This document shows, piece after piece, positions 7,501 through 16,136 of a DNA stretch of 41,351 nt. Made by a program: the position numbers and the translations under genes. Under the pieces are notes generated by a model. That model ran no database searches. It was not told the origin of the DNA and was given only the letters and a program-made list of their open reading frames with translations. This stretch comes from Oscillospiraceae bacterium (lineage in GTDB: Bacteria > Bacillota > Clostridia > Oscillospirales > CAG-272): contig QAKK01000003.1 in NCBI GenBank assembly GCA_003343845.1, positions 1 to 41,351 of the forward strand, in the 5' to 3' direction. How positions within the stretch are numbered: position 1 is the stretch's first letter; every line of letters begins with the position of its first letter.

Positions 7501-10500
7501 ATGGCAAGACAGAAACTTTCCATGGATGGCAACACTGCCGCGGCGCACGTAAGCTATGCGTTTACCGAAGTCGCAGGCATCTACCCCATCACCCCCTCCA
7601 GCCCTATGGCAGACTATGTCGACCAGTGGTCGGCGTCGGGCAAGAACATTCTCGGCAAGCCCGCGCTGAACATCTTCGGCACGCCCGTCAAGGTCATGGA
7701 GATGCAGTCTGAGGCAGGTGCGGCAGGTACTGTTCACGGCAGCCTTGCAGCCGGCGCGCTGACGACCACCTACACGGCGTCTCAGGGTCTTCTCCTGATG
7801 ATCCCGAACATGTACAAGATCGCAGGCGAACTGCTTCCCTGCGTGTTCCATGTATCCGCACGCTGCGTTGCATCCCATGCACTGAACATCTTCGGCGACC
7901 ACTCGGACGTCTACGCATGTCGTCAGACCGGCTTTGCAATGCTGGCTGAGACCAACCCGCAGGAGGTCATGGACCTCGGCGCGGTTGCACACCTTGCAAC
8001 CATCAAGGGCAGAGTGCCGTTCCTCAACTTCTTTGACGGCTTCCGCACCTCGCACGAGATCCAGAAGATCGAGGTCTGGGACTTCGACGATCTGAAGGAA
8101 ATGACCGATATGGACGCGGTCGCTGCTTTCCGTGCACGCTCGATCAACCCCGAGCACCCGGTTCTCCGCGGCTCGGCTGAAAACGGCGATATCTTCTTCC
8201 AGCACAGAGAAGCATGCAACAAGTATTACGATGCACTCCCGGCGATCGTCGAGGAGTACATGGACAAGGTCAATGTCAAGATCGGCACCGACTATAAGCT
8301 GTTCAACTACTACGGCGCACCGGATGCAGAGCGCGTCATCGTTGCGATGGGCTCGGTCTGCGACGTCTGCGAGGAAGTCATCGACTACCTCACCGCAAAG
8401 GGCGAGAAGGTCGGCCTTGTCAAGGTCAGACTGTACAGACCGTTCTGCGCAGACAGACTGGCAGCCGCACTGCCGAAGACGGTGAAGAAGATCGCCGTTC
8501 TCGACAGAACCAAGGAGCCCGGCTCCCTCGGCGAGCCGCTCTACCTCGATGTCGTCACCGCGCTGGAGCGCGAGGGCGTCAAGGCAGAGATCGTCGGCGG
8601 TCGTTACGGCCTCGGCTCGAAGGACACCACCCCTGCAAGCATTTTTGCAGTCTATGAGAACCTGGCGGCTGCACAGCCGAAGGGCGACTTCACCATCGGC
8701 ATCGTCGATGATGTCACCGGTCACTCCCTCGAAGAGAAGCCCGCGCCCAACACCGCGCCTGCCGGCACGATCTCCTGCAAGTTCTGGGGTCTCGGCGGCG
8801 ACGGCACGGTCGGCGCAAACAAGAACTCCATCAAGATCATCGGCGACCACACCGACAAGTACATCCAGGCGTACTTCCAGTACGACTCCAAGAAGACCGG
8901 CGGCGTCACCATCTCGCACCTGCGTTTCGGCGACAAGCCCATCAAGTCTCCTTACTACATCAACAAGGCAAACTTCGTTGCCTGCCACAACTCGTCCTAC
9001 ATTCTGAAGGGCTACAAGATCGTTGAGGACGTTATCCCCGGCGGCACCTTCATGCTGGACTGCCAGTGGACGCCCGAGGAGCTGGATCGTCACCTGCCCG
9101 CATCCGTCAAGTCCTATATTGCAAACAACGATGTGAAGTTCTACATCATCAATGCAACCTCCATCGCCGCAAAGGACATCGGCAATGCCAAGGTTAAGAA
9201 CACGGTGCTCCAGTCCGCTTTCTTCGCACTTGCCAACATCCTGCCGAAGGATGAGGCGATCGAGTACATGAAGAAGATGGCGTACAAGTCCTACATCAAG
9301 AAGGGTCAGGCGATGGTTGACCTCAACTACAAGGCAATCGAAGCCGGCGCAAACGCAATGGTCGAGGTCAAGGTTCCCGAGGCTTGGAAGACCGTTGAGG
9401 TGAAGCCCGAGGAGAGCAAGGTTACCGGTACCCGTCCCGAGCTCGTCAAGTTCGTCCGTGAAATTGTCGAGCCCGTCTCCAAGATGGACGGCGACGCGCT
9501 GCCTGTCTCGGCATTCATGGACTATGTGGACGGCACGCTCCCGCAGGGCGCTGCCGCATACGAGAAGCGCGGCGTTGCCGTCAACGTTCCCGTATGGCAT
9601 CCCGAAAACTGCATCCAGTGCAACAACTGCGCATTCGTCTGCCCGCACGCTGCCATCCGTCCGTTCGCAATGACCGAGGAAGAGGCTGCAAAGGCGCCCG
9701 CTGCCACCAAGTTCACCGCAAAGCCGGTCGTCAAGACGAACTACAAGTTCACGATGGCGATCTCGCCGATGGACTGCATGGGCTGCACGCTCTGCGTCAA
9801 GGCATGCCCCGTTTCCGCAAAGGCGCTTGCAGACGCCGCAAAGACGGTCGCTGCCGAGCATCCGGATTACGATGCAAAGACCGCTGCCAAGGAAGCTGCC
9901 AAGGTTGCCGCTCCGAAGCTCGCGATCGAGATGACCACGCAGGAATCCCAGCTGGATCAGCAGGCTCCGTTCGACTATGCGGTTGCAAACGTCGCAGAGA
10001 AGCCCGAGCTGATCAACAACACCGTCAAGGGCAGCCAGTTCAAGCAGCCGCTGCTTGAGTTCTCCGGCTCCTGCGCAGGCTGTGCCGAGACCTCCTATGC
10101 AAGACTCATCACCCAGCTGTTCGGTGAGAGAATGTACATCTCCAACGCAACCGGCTGCTCGTCCATCTGGGGCGGCTCCGCACCGGCAACGCCTTACACG
10201 GTCAACCGTGAGAGCGGCAGAGGTCCCGCATGGGCAAACTCGCTGTTCGAGGATAACGCTGAGCACGGTCTCGGTATGGCGCTCGGTCAGAAGGCGATCC
10301 GCACGAAGCTCATCGAGCTTGTGAAGGAGCTTGCCGCAAAGACCACCGACGAGGCAAAGAAGGCGGCTGCCGAGGAATACCTTGCAACCGTGGATGACGG
10401 CGCGAAGAACGAAGCCGCAACCAAGAAGCTGGTCGCGCTCCTCGAGGCTGATCCCTGCTGCGACATCGCAAAGCAGATCCTCGCCGAGAAGAACTACCTC

Positions 10501-11160
10501 TCCAAGAAGTCCATCTGGATCTTCGGCGGCGACGGTTGGGCATACGACATCGGCTTCGGCGGTCTGGACCACGTCCTCGCTTCTGGCGAAGATGTCAACG
10601 TCATGGTCTTCGACACCGAGGTTTACTCCAACACCGGCGGACAGGCATCCAAGGCATCCAACATCGGTCAGGTCGCACAGTTTGCGGCTGCCGGTAAGGC
10701 AATCGGCAAGAAGAACCTTGCTGAGATCGCAATGTCCTACGGCTACGTTTATGTGGCACAGATCGCCATGGGCGCTGATATGAACCAGACGCTGAAGGCA
10801 ATGACCGAGGCTGAGGCATATCACGGCCCGTCGCTGATCATCGGCTATGCACCCTGCGAAATGCACGGTATCAAGGGCACGATGGCAAACTGCCAGCTCG
10901 AGATGAAGCGTGCGGTTGAGGCAGGTTACTGGCAGATGTTCCGCTACAACCCGCTGCTGAAGGCAGAGGGCAAGCATCCGCTGACGGTCGACTCCAAGGC
11001 ACCGACGGCATCTTACCGTGACTTTATCACGAGCGAGACCCGTTACAGCCGCCTGCAGCAGCAGTTCCCCGAGAGAGCAGAAGTTCTGTTCGCAAAGGCA
11101 GAAGAGGCTGCAAAGGCAAAGTACGAGAGACTGGTCAAGTACAGCGAAATGCTCGGCTAA
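7501..11160 (+). CDS. nifJ: Pyruvate:ferredoxin (flavodoxin) oxidoreductase
   Basis: This large single-chain PFOR (1219 residues) oxidises pyruvate to acetyl-CoA and CO2 and passes two electrons to ferredoxin. It is the central link of glycolysis to fermentation in anaerobes. In order it has the N-terminal pyruvate/TPP domain with YPITPSSPMAD (28-38), the gamma domain, a two-cluster ferredoxin domain with CIQCNNCAFVCP (704-715) and CMGCTLCVKACP (759-770), the proximal cluster SGSCAGC (ending 861), and the TPP/Mg motif GDGWAYDIGFGGLDH (from 1010) with NTGGQ. An Ala/Lys-rich stretch of about 30 residues after the second cluster (about 774-805) makes it longer than the usual 1170-1180. It is monocistronic with its own strong promoter and terminator, and codon use suggests high expression. 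Confidence 0.97.
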   Translation: MARQKLSMDGNTAAAHVSYAFTEVAGIYPITPSSPMADYVDQWSASGKNILGKPALNIFGTPVKVMEMQSEAGAAGTVHGSLAAGALTTTYTASQGLLLMIPNMYKIAGELLPCVFHVSARCVASHALNIFGDHSDVYACRQTGFAMLAETNPQEVMDLGAVAHLATIKGRVPFLNFFDGFRTSHEIQKIEVWDFDDLKEMTDMDAVAAFRARSINPEHPVLRGSAENGDIFFQHREACNKYYDALPAIVEEYMDKVNVKIGTDYKLFNYYGAPDAERVIVAMGSVCDVCEEVIDYLTAKGEKVGLVKVRLYRPFCADRLAAALPKTVKKIAVLDRTKEPGSLGEPLYLDVVTALEREGVKAEIVGGRYGLGSKDTTPASIFAVYENLAAAQPKGDFTIGIVDDVTGHSLEEKPAPNTAPAGTISCKFWGLGGDGTVGANKNSIKIIGDHTDKYIQAYFQYDSKKTGGVTISHLRFGDKPIKSPYYINKANFVACHNSSYILKGYKIVEDVIPGGTFMLDCQWTPEELDRHLPASVKSYIANNDVKFYIINATSIAAKDIGNAKVKNTVLQSAFFALANILPKDEAIEYMKKMAYKSYIKKGQAMVDLNYKAIEAGANAMVEVKVPEAWKTVEVKPEESKVTGTRPELVKFVREIVEPVSKMDGDALPVSAFMDYVDGTLPQGAAAYEKRGVAVNVPVWHPENCIQCNNCAFVCPHAAIRPFAMTEEEAAKAPAATKFTAKPVVKTNYKFTMAISPMDCMGCTLCVKACPVSAKALADAAKTVAAEHPDYDAKTAAKEAAKVAAPKLAIEMTTQESQLDQQAPFDYAVANVAEKPELINNTVKGSQFKQPLLEFSGSCAGCAETSYARLITQLFGERMYISNATGCSSIWGGSAPATPYTVNRESGRGPAWANSLFEDNAEHGLGMALGQKAIRTKLIELVKELAAKTTDEAKKAAAEEYLATVDDGAKNEAATKKLVALLEADPCCDIAKQILAEKNYLSKKSIWIFGGDGWAYDIGFGGLDHVLASGEDVNVMVFDTEVYSNTGGQASKASNIGQVAQFAAAGKAIGKKNLAEIAMSYGYVYVAQIAMGADMNQTLKAMTEAEAYHGPSLIIGYAPCEMHGIKGTMANCQLEMKRAVEAGYWQMFRYNPLLKAEGKHPLTVDSKAPTASYRDFITSETRYSRLQQQFPERAEVLFAKAEEAAKAKYERLVKYSEMLG

Positions 11161-11177
11161 GCAACAAAATAAAAAAT

Positions 11178-11205
11178 TCCGCAGGGAAACCTGCGGATTT
11201 TTTTT
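11178..11205 (+). terminator. Intrinsic terminator of the PFOR gene
   Basis: The stem TCCGCAGG/CCTGCGGA with a GAAA tetraloop is followed by a run of eight T, 17 bases after the stop codon. Confidence 0.93.
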
Positions 11206-11325
11206 GGTTCGCAGCGCCTTAACCTTCCCCAGTGGGGGGAAGGGGACGAGACGCAAGCATCTTTAGCCTTCCCCCCAAGGGAAGCCTGAGAGACGCAGGG
11301 CACGCCACGCCGACTATCGCACAAA
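11206..11325. repeat. Two family-A hairpins
   Basis: CCTTCCCCAGTGGGGGGAAGG at about 11223-11243 (given here as arms CCTTCCCC and GGGGAAGG) and CCTTCCCCCCAAGGGAAGCC at about 11267-11286, followed by the family-A flank TGAGAGACGCA. No gene is present. Confidence 0.7.
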
Positions 11326-11352
11326 CAAAAAAGCGCCTGCGGGCGCTTTTTT
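11326..11352. terminator. Bidirectional terminator
   Basis: AAAAAAGCGCC-TGC-GGGCGCTTTTTT is symmetric. It can end the minus-strand zinc-ribbon gene (stop at 11366) and any read-through from the PFOR side. Confidence 0.85.
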
Positions 11353-11365
11353 GCATCTATGTTTC

Positions 11366-11866
11366 TTACTTCAGGATCTTGAACGTGCCGACGAGGGGAA
11401 GCTCCTTCGCCTTGCCGGTGCAGGCATTGATGATGCCGAGGATCGCAAGGATAAACAGCGCCAGCGAAACAAGCGCCGACAGAATGGAGAACAGGCTGCC
11501 GAGCACCGGTACGCCGCCGACGATCAGATTGACGATGCCGCTGATGACACCCCAGATAACGCCCGTAATAAAGAGGACAAGCCCCTGATTCGTGTGGAAA
11601 CGCGCGAACTTCGAGTTCGGCGCTGCCAGCAGCGGGATGAGGAAGAGAATGCCGATATACGCAAACAGCGCCAGTACCTTGTTTTTGGCGATGTCCGCCG
11701 CGTCAAAATCGCCGGTGACATCCGCCGTGTTGCCGAGATTCTTCACGGTCTCTTCAAAGCTGTTCTTCGGCGTTTCCTTTGCCTGTGCGCCGCCGACGGG
11801 CGCGCCGCAGCCTTCGCAGAATTTTGCGCCATCGGGCAGCTCTTTTCCGCATTTTTCACAAAACAT
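11366..11866 (-). CDS. Zinc-ribbon membrane protein
   Basis: This 166-residue protein starts with a zinc ribbon, MFCEKCGKELPDGAKFCEGC (Cys 3, 6, 17, 20). An acidic linker with NLGNTADVTGDFDAADIAKN follows, then about three hydrophobic segments with the motif FARFHTNQGLVLFI typical of DUF4870/YccF-like small membrane proteins. Such proteins are common in Clostridia and their function is not known. The motif NQGLV and the membrane topology suggest a packing or scaffolding role rather than an enzyme. It is transcribed alone from its own promoter and closes at a bidirectional terminator. Confidence 0.82.
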   Translation of the reverse strand: MFCEKCGKELPDGAKFCEGCGAPVGGAQAKETPKNSFEETVKNLGNTADVTGDFDAADIAKNKVLALFAYIGILFLIPLLAAPNSKFARFHTNQGLVLFITGVIWGVISGIVNLIVGGVPVLGSLFSILSALVSLALFILAILGIINACTGKAKELPLVGTFKILK

Positions 11867-11910
11867 AGTTTTCCTCCTTGTTTAGCCGCTTGGCGGCTGT
11901 TTCTTTCTCT

Positions 11911-11939
11911 ATTGTACCTTGCCGTGCTCCGTTTGTCAA
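11911..11939 (-). promoter_or_regulatory. Promoter of the zinc-ribbon gene
   Basis: On the minus strand: TTGACA (11934-11939), a 17-base spacer and TACAAT (11911-11916). The transcript leader has a small hairpin AGCCGCCAAGCGGCT (11884-11898) before the AGGAGG ribosome-binding site. Confidence 0.85.
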
Positions 11940-12077
11940 CCGTGCGCGCGTTTTTCGACAAAATGTTTGCTCCGCACCGACATGTTTGCAGCGGTTGCTT
12001 GCACAGGGGAGCCGACCCCTACGGAATCGCTGAAGATGTACACTTCCCCCGCTTTCGTGAAATTTTTGCGAAGGCGG

Positions 12078-12106
12078 TTGTAAATTGCGAAAACTTGTAG
12101 TAGAAT
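12078..12106 (+). promoter_or_regulatory. Promoter of the first LtaS-like gene
   Basis: TTGTAA (12078-12083), a 17-base spacer and TAGAAT (12101-12106), 39 bases before the ATG at 12146, which has GGAGGTG just ahead. Confidence 0.75.
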
Positions 12107-12145
12107 ATATCCGTTATAGAAATGTAGAAATTCGGAGGTGAAAAC

Positions 12146-14311
12146 ATGAAAGGATTTTTCGCGCGCATCGGCGCAGCCCTGCAAAAAGAACCGAATCTGC
12201 GCGCACTCTTCCCGCCGAAAGCACCGACCGGCGAGCTTTCCCGCGCCGAGCGGGCGCGCCTGCGCGGCCGCCGCAACGTGTTTTTCTTTCTGTTCCTGCC
12301 CATCGCGGTCTTCTATATGGAGGTCGTGTTTCATTTTGCCGTCTACGGCGAGCTGCCGCTGCGCACGCTGCTGATCCTGCTGCTGTTTTCGGGCGCATTC
12401 GGCTTTCTCACAAGCGGCATCGCCCTGCTGATGCCCTTGCGGGCGAACCGTGTCTTCACCACGGTCGTTTTCGTCATCACCACGCTGATCTTCGAGTCGC
12501 AGTACGTCTATTTCCGCTTTTTCAAGAGCTTCTACCGCTTTGCCACCATGGGCATGGCGGGCGGCGCGCTGCGCGACTTCTGGCGCGAGACGCTGTCCAC
12601 GATCTCAACCTCCTGGTTCGGCATTCTGCTGCTGGCGCTGCCGCTGATCTTCTTCTGCATAAGGCGGAAGAACTACGCGCCCGCCTTCGCGCCGACCTTT
12701 GCGTTCCGCATCTATCTGCTGATCCTCGCGCTGCTCTGCCACCTGCTGGCGGTCGGCGTGATCTCGCTGGATAACGGCGATTTCGGCGACCGGTATTATT
12801 ACAAAACCGAGTTCTCCGCCGCCGAGGCGACCAAGCGCTTCGGCGTTATCACCGACATGCGGCTGGATATGCACGTCACGATCTTCGGCGAACGCACGAC
12901 GGACGATGACCCGAGCGGCGGCGAATCGGTCAACCCGTTTGAATCCACCGCCGACCCGGAAGTCACCACCGAGCCCGCCGACACGAGCGAAACTACCGAG
13001 GCGACCACCGAGCCGCCCGCGCCGATCGAATACGGCGACAACGTGATGGACATTGACTTCGCGGCGCTTGCCGAGAGCGAGTCGAACAAGGAGATCAAGG
13101 CGGCGCACGAGTATTTCGGCAGTCTGACCCCGACGAAGAAGAACAAATATACCGGCATGTTCAAGGGGAAAAACCTCATCTTCATGACGCTCGAGGGCTT
13201 CTCCTACAAGACGATCGACAAGGACCGTACGCCCACGCTCTACAAGATGGCGACCGAGGGCTTCGTCTTCAACAACTATTACAATTCGCTCTGGGGCGGC
13301 AGCACCGCGACCGGCGAGTACACCACGATGACCGGTCTGTTCCACAACAGCGCGAAGTGCCTGGAGATGAGCGCGAAGGACAACATGTACTTCACGATGG
13401 GCAACCAACTCTCGCGCCTCGGGTACAAGACCTATGCGTTCCACAACCATTATTACACCTACTACGGGCGCGACAAGTCGCATCCCAATTTCGGCTATGA
13501 ATTCATCGCCATCAATCACGGGCTGGAGGGACTGACCGACTGCTGGCCGCGCTCGGACTATGAGATGGCGGTTGCCACCCTGCCGTATTACATCAATCTG
13601 AAGCAGCCGTGGCATGCCTACTACATGACGGTCAGCGGGCACGCCAACTACTCCTTCATGGGCAACAACATGTCCAAGCGGCACAAGGATGTTGTGGAGA
13701 ATCTGACCTGCTCGGACAACGTCAAGGCATACCATGCCTGCCAGTACGAGGTCGAGCTGATGCTCGAGGAGCTGGTGCGGCAGCTGGACGAGGCGGGCGA
13801 GCTTGAGAACACGGTCTTTGTGATGAACGCCGACCACTATCCGTATGCGCTCTCGGACAGCGAGCTTGCCGAGCTGTACGGCATCCCCGAGGCGGGTATC
13901 CACAAGAATTTCGATCTCCTGCGCAACGGGCTGATCCTCTGGAGCGCGTCCATGACCGAGCCGGTCGTGGTTGACAAGCCCTGCTCCGCGATCGACATCA
14001 TCCCGACGCTCTCCAATCTGTTTGGGCTGGAATACGATTCGCGCCTGTTTGCGGGCGTGGACATCCTGTCCGACACGATGCCGCTCGTGATCCTCAACCA
14101 GGACGGCGACGGCAGCGCATGGAACTGGATCAACGCCTACGGCGAGTATCACAGCGCGACGAAGACCTTCACGCCCTACGCGGGCTTTGAGGCGAGCGAC
14201 GAGGAGATTGCCGCCTACGTCAAGCAGATGAACGGCGTCGTCCAGCGCAAGAACAAATATGTGCGTCTGATCCTCGAAAAGAATTATTACGCGTATCTGT
14301 TCGGGAAATGA
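12146..14311 (+). CDS. LTA synthase family sulfatase-like membrane protein
   Basis: This 721-residue protein has several N-terminal membrane helices (about 45-220) and an extracellular alkaline-phosphatase-superfamily domain. The LtaS catalytic residues can be placed: Glu350 (MTLEGF), the Thr387 nucleophile in GGSTATGEYTTMTG with the T-x3-E spacing of LtaS, and Asp563-His564 (NADHYP). Family members transfer glycerol-phosphate or other phospho-groups from lipids onto surface polymers. A Thr/Glu/Pro-rich low-complexity linker (about 250-300) separates membrane and catalytic parts and makes the protein longer than LtaS (about 650). Whether it makes lipoteichoic acid or modifies another glycan cannot be told from sequence. 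Confidence 0.87.
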   Translation: MKGFFARIGAALQKEPNLRALFPPKAPTGELSRAERARLRGRRNVFFFLFLPIAVFYMEVVFHFAVYGELPLRTLLILLLFSGAFGFLTSGIALLMPLRANRVFTTVVFVITTLIFESQYVYFRFFKSFYRFATMGMAGGALRDFWRETLSTISTSWFGILLLALPLIFFCIRRKNYAPAFAPTFAFRIYLLILALLCHLLAVGVISLDNGDFGDRYYYKTEFSAAEATKRFGVITDMRLDMHVTIFGERTTDDDPSGGESVNPFESTADPEVTTEPADTSETTEATTEPPAPIEYGDNVMDIDFAALAESESNKEIKAAHEYFGSLTPTKKNKYTGMFKGKNLIFMTLEGFSYKTIDKDRTPTLYKMATEGFVFNNYYNSLWGGSTATGEYTTMTGLFHNSAKCLEMSAKDNMYFTMGNQLSRLGYKTYAFHNHYYTYYGRDKSHPNFGYEFIAINHGLEGLTDCWPRSDYEMAVATLPYYINLKQPWHAYYMTVSGHANYSFMGNNMSKRHKDVVENLTCSDNVKAYHACQYEVELMLEELVRQLDEAGELENTVFVMNADHYPYALSDSELAELYGIPEAGIHKNFDLLRNGLILWSASMTEPVVVDKPCSAIDIIPTLSNLFGLEYDSRLFAGVDILSDTMPLVILNQDGDGSAWNWINAYGEYHSATKTFTPYAGFEASDEEIAAYVKQMNGVVQRKNKYVRLILEKNYYAYLFGK

Positions 14312-14330
14312 GCGGGGCGCGCGCAGCTTA

Positions 14331-14354
14331 GCGCTCCCCCAAGGGAAGCCTAAA
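14331..14354. repeat. Short family-A repeat
   Basis: The form GCTCCCCCAAGGGAAGCCTA lies just downstream of the LtaS-like gene and carries the same right-hand flank (GAAGCCTAAA) as the other copies. Confidence 0.7.
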
Positions 14355-14386
14355 ATTGCCCCGCAAAACAACCTGCATAAAAATGC

Positions 14387-14428
14387 CCACCTCCGGCAAC
14401 ACTTCCTGTGTTTCGGAGGTGGTTTTTT
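14387..14428 (+). terminator. Terminator overlapping a ribosome-binding site and TTG start
   Basis: CCACCTCCG (14387-14395) pairs with CGGAGGTGG (14414-14422), with an inner AACAC/GTGTT stem, followed by six T (14423-14428). It is a good intrinsic terminator for the LtaS-like gene. Its 3' arm, GGAGGTGG, is also the only ribosome-binding site for the next gene, whose TTG start (14427) begins in the T-run. Confidence 0.8.
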
Positions 14429-15836
14429 GCAATTTTCCGCATCTTTCACGGACAATATCGCGGCGATGGACGCCTATCTTGCGCCCGACAAGAGCTTTGA
14501 CCTCATCAAGCGGCGGCTGCTGGTCGGCGGCGACACGCTGGTGTTCTATTACATCGACGGCTTTGTCAAGGACGCGATCATGCAGCGTCTGATGCAGTAT
14601 TTCCTCGGACTTGACGGTCTGCCGCGCGGCGCGGACGCGGCGATGCAATTTGCCGACGGCGGCGTGCCCTATGTCGAGGTGGACGTTACCGAAGATTTGG
14701 ACGCGGCGGCAACGCTGGTGCTGTCGGGCGGCGTGGTCGCCCTCGGCGAGACCTTCGGCGCGCATGCGGTGCTGATCGACGCGCGCACCTACCCGGTGCG
14801 CAGCGTCGCCGAACCCGAGAGCGACCGCGTGATGCGCGGCGCGCGTGACGGCTTTGTCGAGACGCTCATTTTCAACACGGCGCTGCTCCGCCGCCGCATC
14901 CGCACGCCGAAGCTGCGCGTGATCTACAAGAGCGTCGGCAAGGAATCGAAGACCGACATGGCGATCGTCTACATCGAGGGCAAGGCAAACCCGAAGTACG
15001 TCGAATACCTCGAAAAGAAGCTGGACGCCATCGACACCGACTGCCTGCCGATGGGGCACGAGAGCCTTGCCGAGTGCCTGATCGGGCGCAGGTGGTACAA
15101 CCCGTTTCCCAAGATCCGCTCCACCGAGCGCCCGGACGCCGCGTCGGCACAGCTTGCCGAGGGGAGCGTGCTCCTCTTGTGCGACACCTCGCCCGAGGCG
15201 ATGATCCTGCCCACCGGCATCCTCGACTTTTTGCAGGAGACCGGAGATTACTATTTTCCGCCGTTTACGGGGACGTATCTGCGCGTCGTGCGGCATGTGA
15301 TCTTCTGGCTGACGCTCTTCCTTGTGCCGCTGTGGTATCTCTTCGTCACCGAGCCGTGGCTGCTGCCGAAATGGCTGGAATTTGTCCTGCCGCGCACCGA
15401 GGGACGCATCCCGCTGATCTTCCAGCTGTTTCTCGTCGAGTTCATGATCGATGGGCTGAAGCTCGCGTCCATGAACACGCCGAGCATGCTTGCCAATTCG
15501 CTCAGCGTGGTCGGCGGTCTGATCCTCGGCGACTTCGCCGTGGACATCGGCTGGCTGATCCCCGAGGTCATTCTCTATATGGCGTTCGTCACGATCGCCA
15601 ACTTCGCGCAGCCGAGCTATGAACTTGGGTACGCGGTCAAATTCATGCGCATGCTGCTGCTTGCCGTCACCGCGATTTTTGGCGTGTGGGGCTTCGGCAT
15701 CGGGCTTGCGCTCATTGTGGTGCTGATCGCCACCAACGAGACGGTCAACGGCTCGAGGTCGTATCTCTATCCGCTCATCCCGTTCAACGGCAAAGCCCTC
15801 TGCCGCCTCCTTTTCCGCGTGAAAAAGGGCATGTGA
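14427..15836 (+). CDS. GerA/SpoVAF-family spore germination protein
   Basis: This 469-residue protein is homologous to the A subunit of GerA-type nutrient germinant receptors and to SpoVAF. The soluble N-terminal half includes the family pattern ESDRVMRGARDGFVETLIFN and the NTALLRRRIRTPKLR stretch. The C-terminal half has about five membrane segments (about 290-450), with the motif NTPSMLANSLSVVGGLILGD matching the GerA consensus. The TTG start at 14427 is preferred to the ATG at 14466 because the upstream residues (TDNIAAMDAYL) match the conserved N-terminus and GGAGGTGG lies ahead. No gerB or gerC partner is adjacent, which fits the SpoVAF-like or orphan class. It implies a sporulating ancestor or lifestyle. 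Confidence 0.85.
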   Translation: MQFSASFTDNIAAMDAYLAPDKSFDLIKRRLLVGGDTLVFYYIDGFVKDAIMQRLMQYFLGLDGLPRGADAAMQFADGGVPYVEVDVTEDLDAAATLVLSGGVVALGETFGAHAVLIDARTYPVRSVAEPESDRVMRGARDGFVETLIFNTALLRRRIRTPKLRVIYKSVGKESKTDMAIVYIEGKANPKYVEYLEKKLDAIDTDCLPMGHESLAECLIGRRWYNPFPKIRSTERPDAASAQLAEGSVLLLCDTSPEAMILPTGILDFLQETGDYYFPPFTGTYLRVVRHVIFWLTLFLVPLWYLFVTEPWLLPKWLEFVLPRTEGRIPLIFQLFLVEFMIDGLKLASMNTPSMLANSLSVVGGLILGDFAVDIGWLIPEVILYMAFVTIANFAQPSYELGYAVKFMRMLLLAVTAIFGVWGFGIGLALIVVLIATNETVNGSRSYLYPLIPFNGKALCRLLFRVKKGM

Positions 15837-16110
15837 TGGGGATGTTTCAAAGGCGCACAAACCGCCTCCAAGCCTTCCCCGTTGGGGGAGGCGAATCCAT
15901 GTCCCCGCCTGTTCGTAGGGGCGACCATCGGTCGCCCGCATTCGTGCGCAATTTATCTTTTTACCTCCATCGGTGAGGGAGGTGGCACGGCAACGCCGTG
16001 ACGGAAGGAGTCTTGCTCTCTGCAAAACTCTCCCAGTCGCCTATCGGAGACAGCCCCCTCGGTGAGGGGGCGGAAAGAAACATCTGCCTGCTTAAACGAT
16101 CACAAAAAAA
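15837..16110. repeat. Composite repeats A + B + multi-hairpin element
   Basis: No gene is present. The order is: family-A hairpin (about 15867-15893); family-B palindrome GTAGGGGCGACC/GGTCGCCC (15915-15940) with the flank GCATTCGTGCGCAAT that recurs at 21845; then a modular element with CCTCC-ATCGGTGA-GGGAGG (about 15963-15982), CACGG-CAA-CGCCGTG (about 15985-16000), GTCGCCTATCGGAGAC (about 16035-16050) and CCCCCTCGGTGAGGGGG (about 16053-16070). Confidence 0.75.
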
Positions 16111-16132
16111 GCCGCCTGCGGGCGGCTTTTGT
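16106..16132 (-). terminator. Terminator of the LtaS-like/GDPD operon
   Basis: AAAGCCGCC-TGC-GGGCGGCTTTT lies 5 bases beyond the GDPD stop codon. On the minus strand the stem is followed by seven T. Confidence 0.88.
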
Positions 16133-16136
16133 TTCG

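Noticed and set aside
7438..11256. A very long open frame antisense to the PFOR gene
   Set aside because: It mirrors PFOR codons in GC-rich DNA, has no ribosome-binding site, and its translation is rich in Cys, Leu, Arg and Val with no domain. It is a frame shadow.
14466..15836. Start of the GerA-like gene at the internal ATG
   Set aside because: No ribosome-binding site precedes it, and the 13 residues upstream match the conserved beginning of the family.
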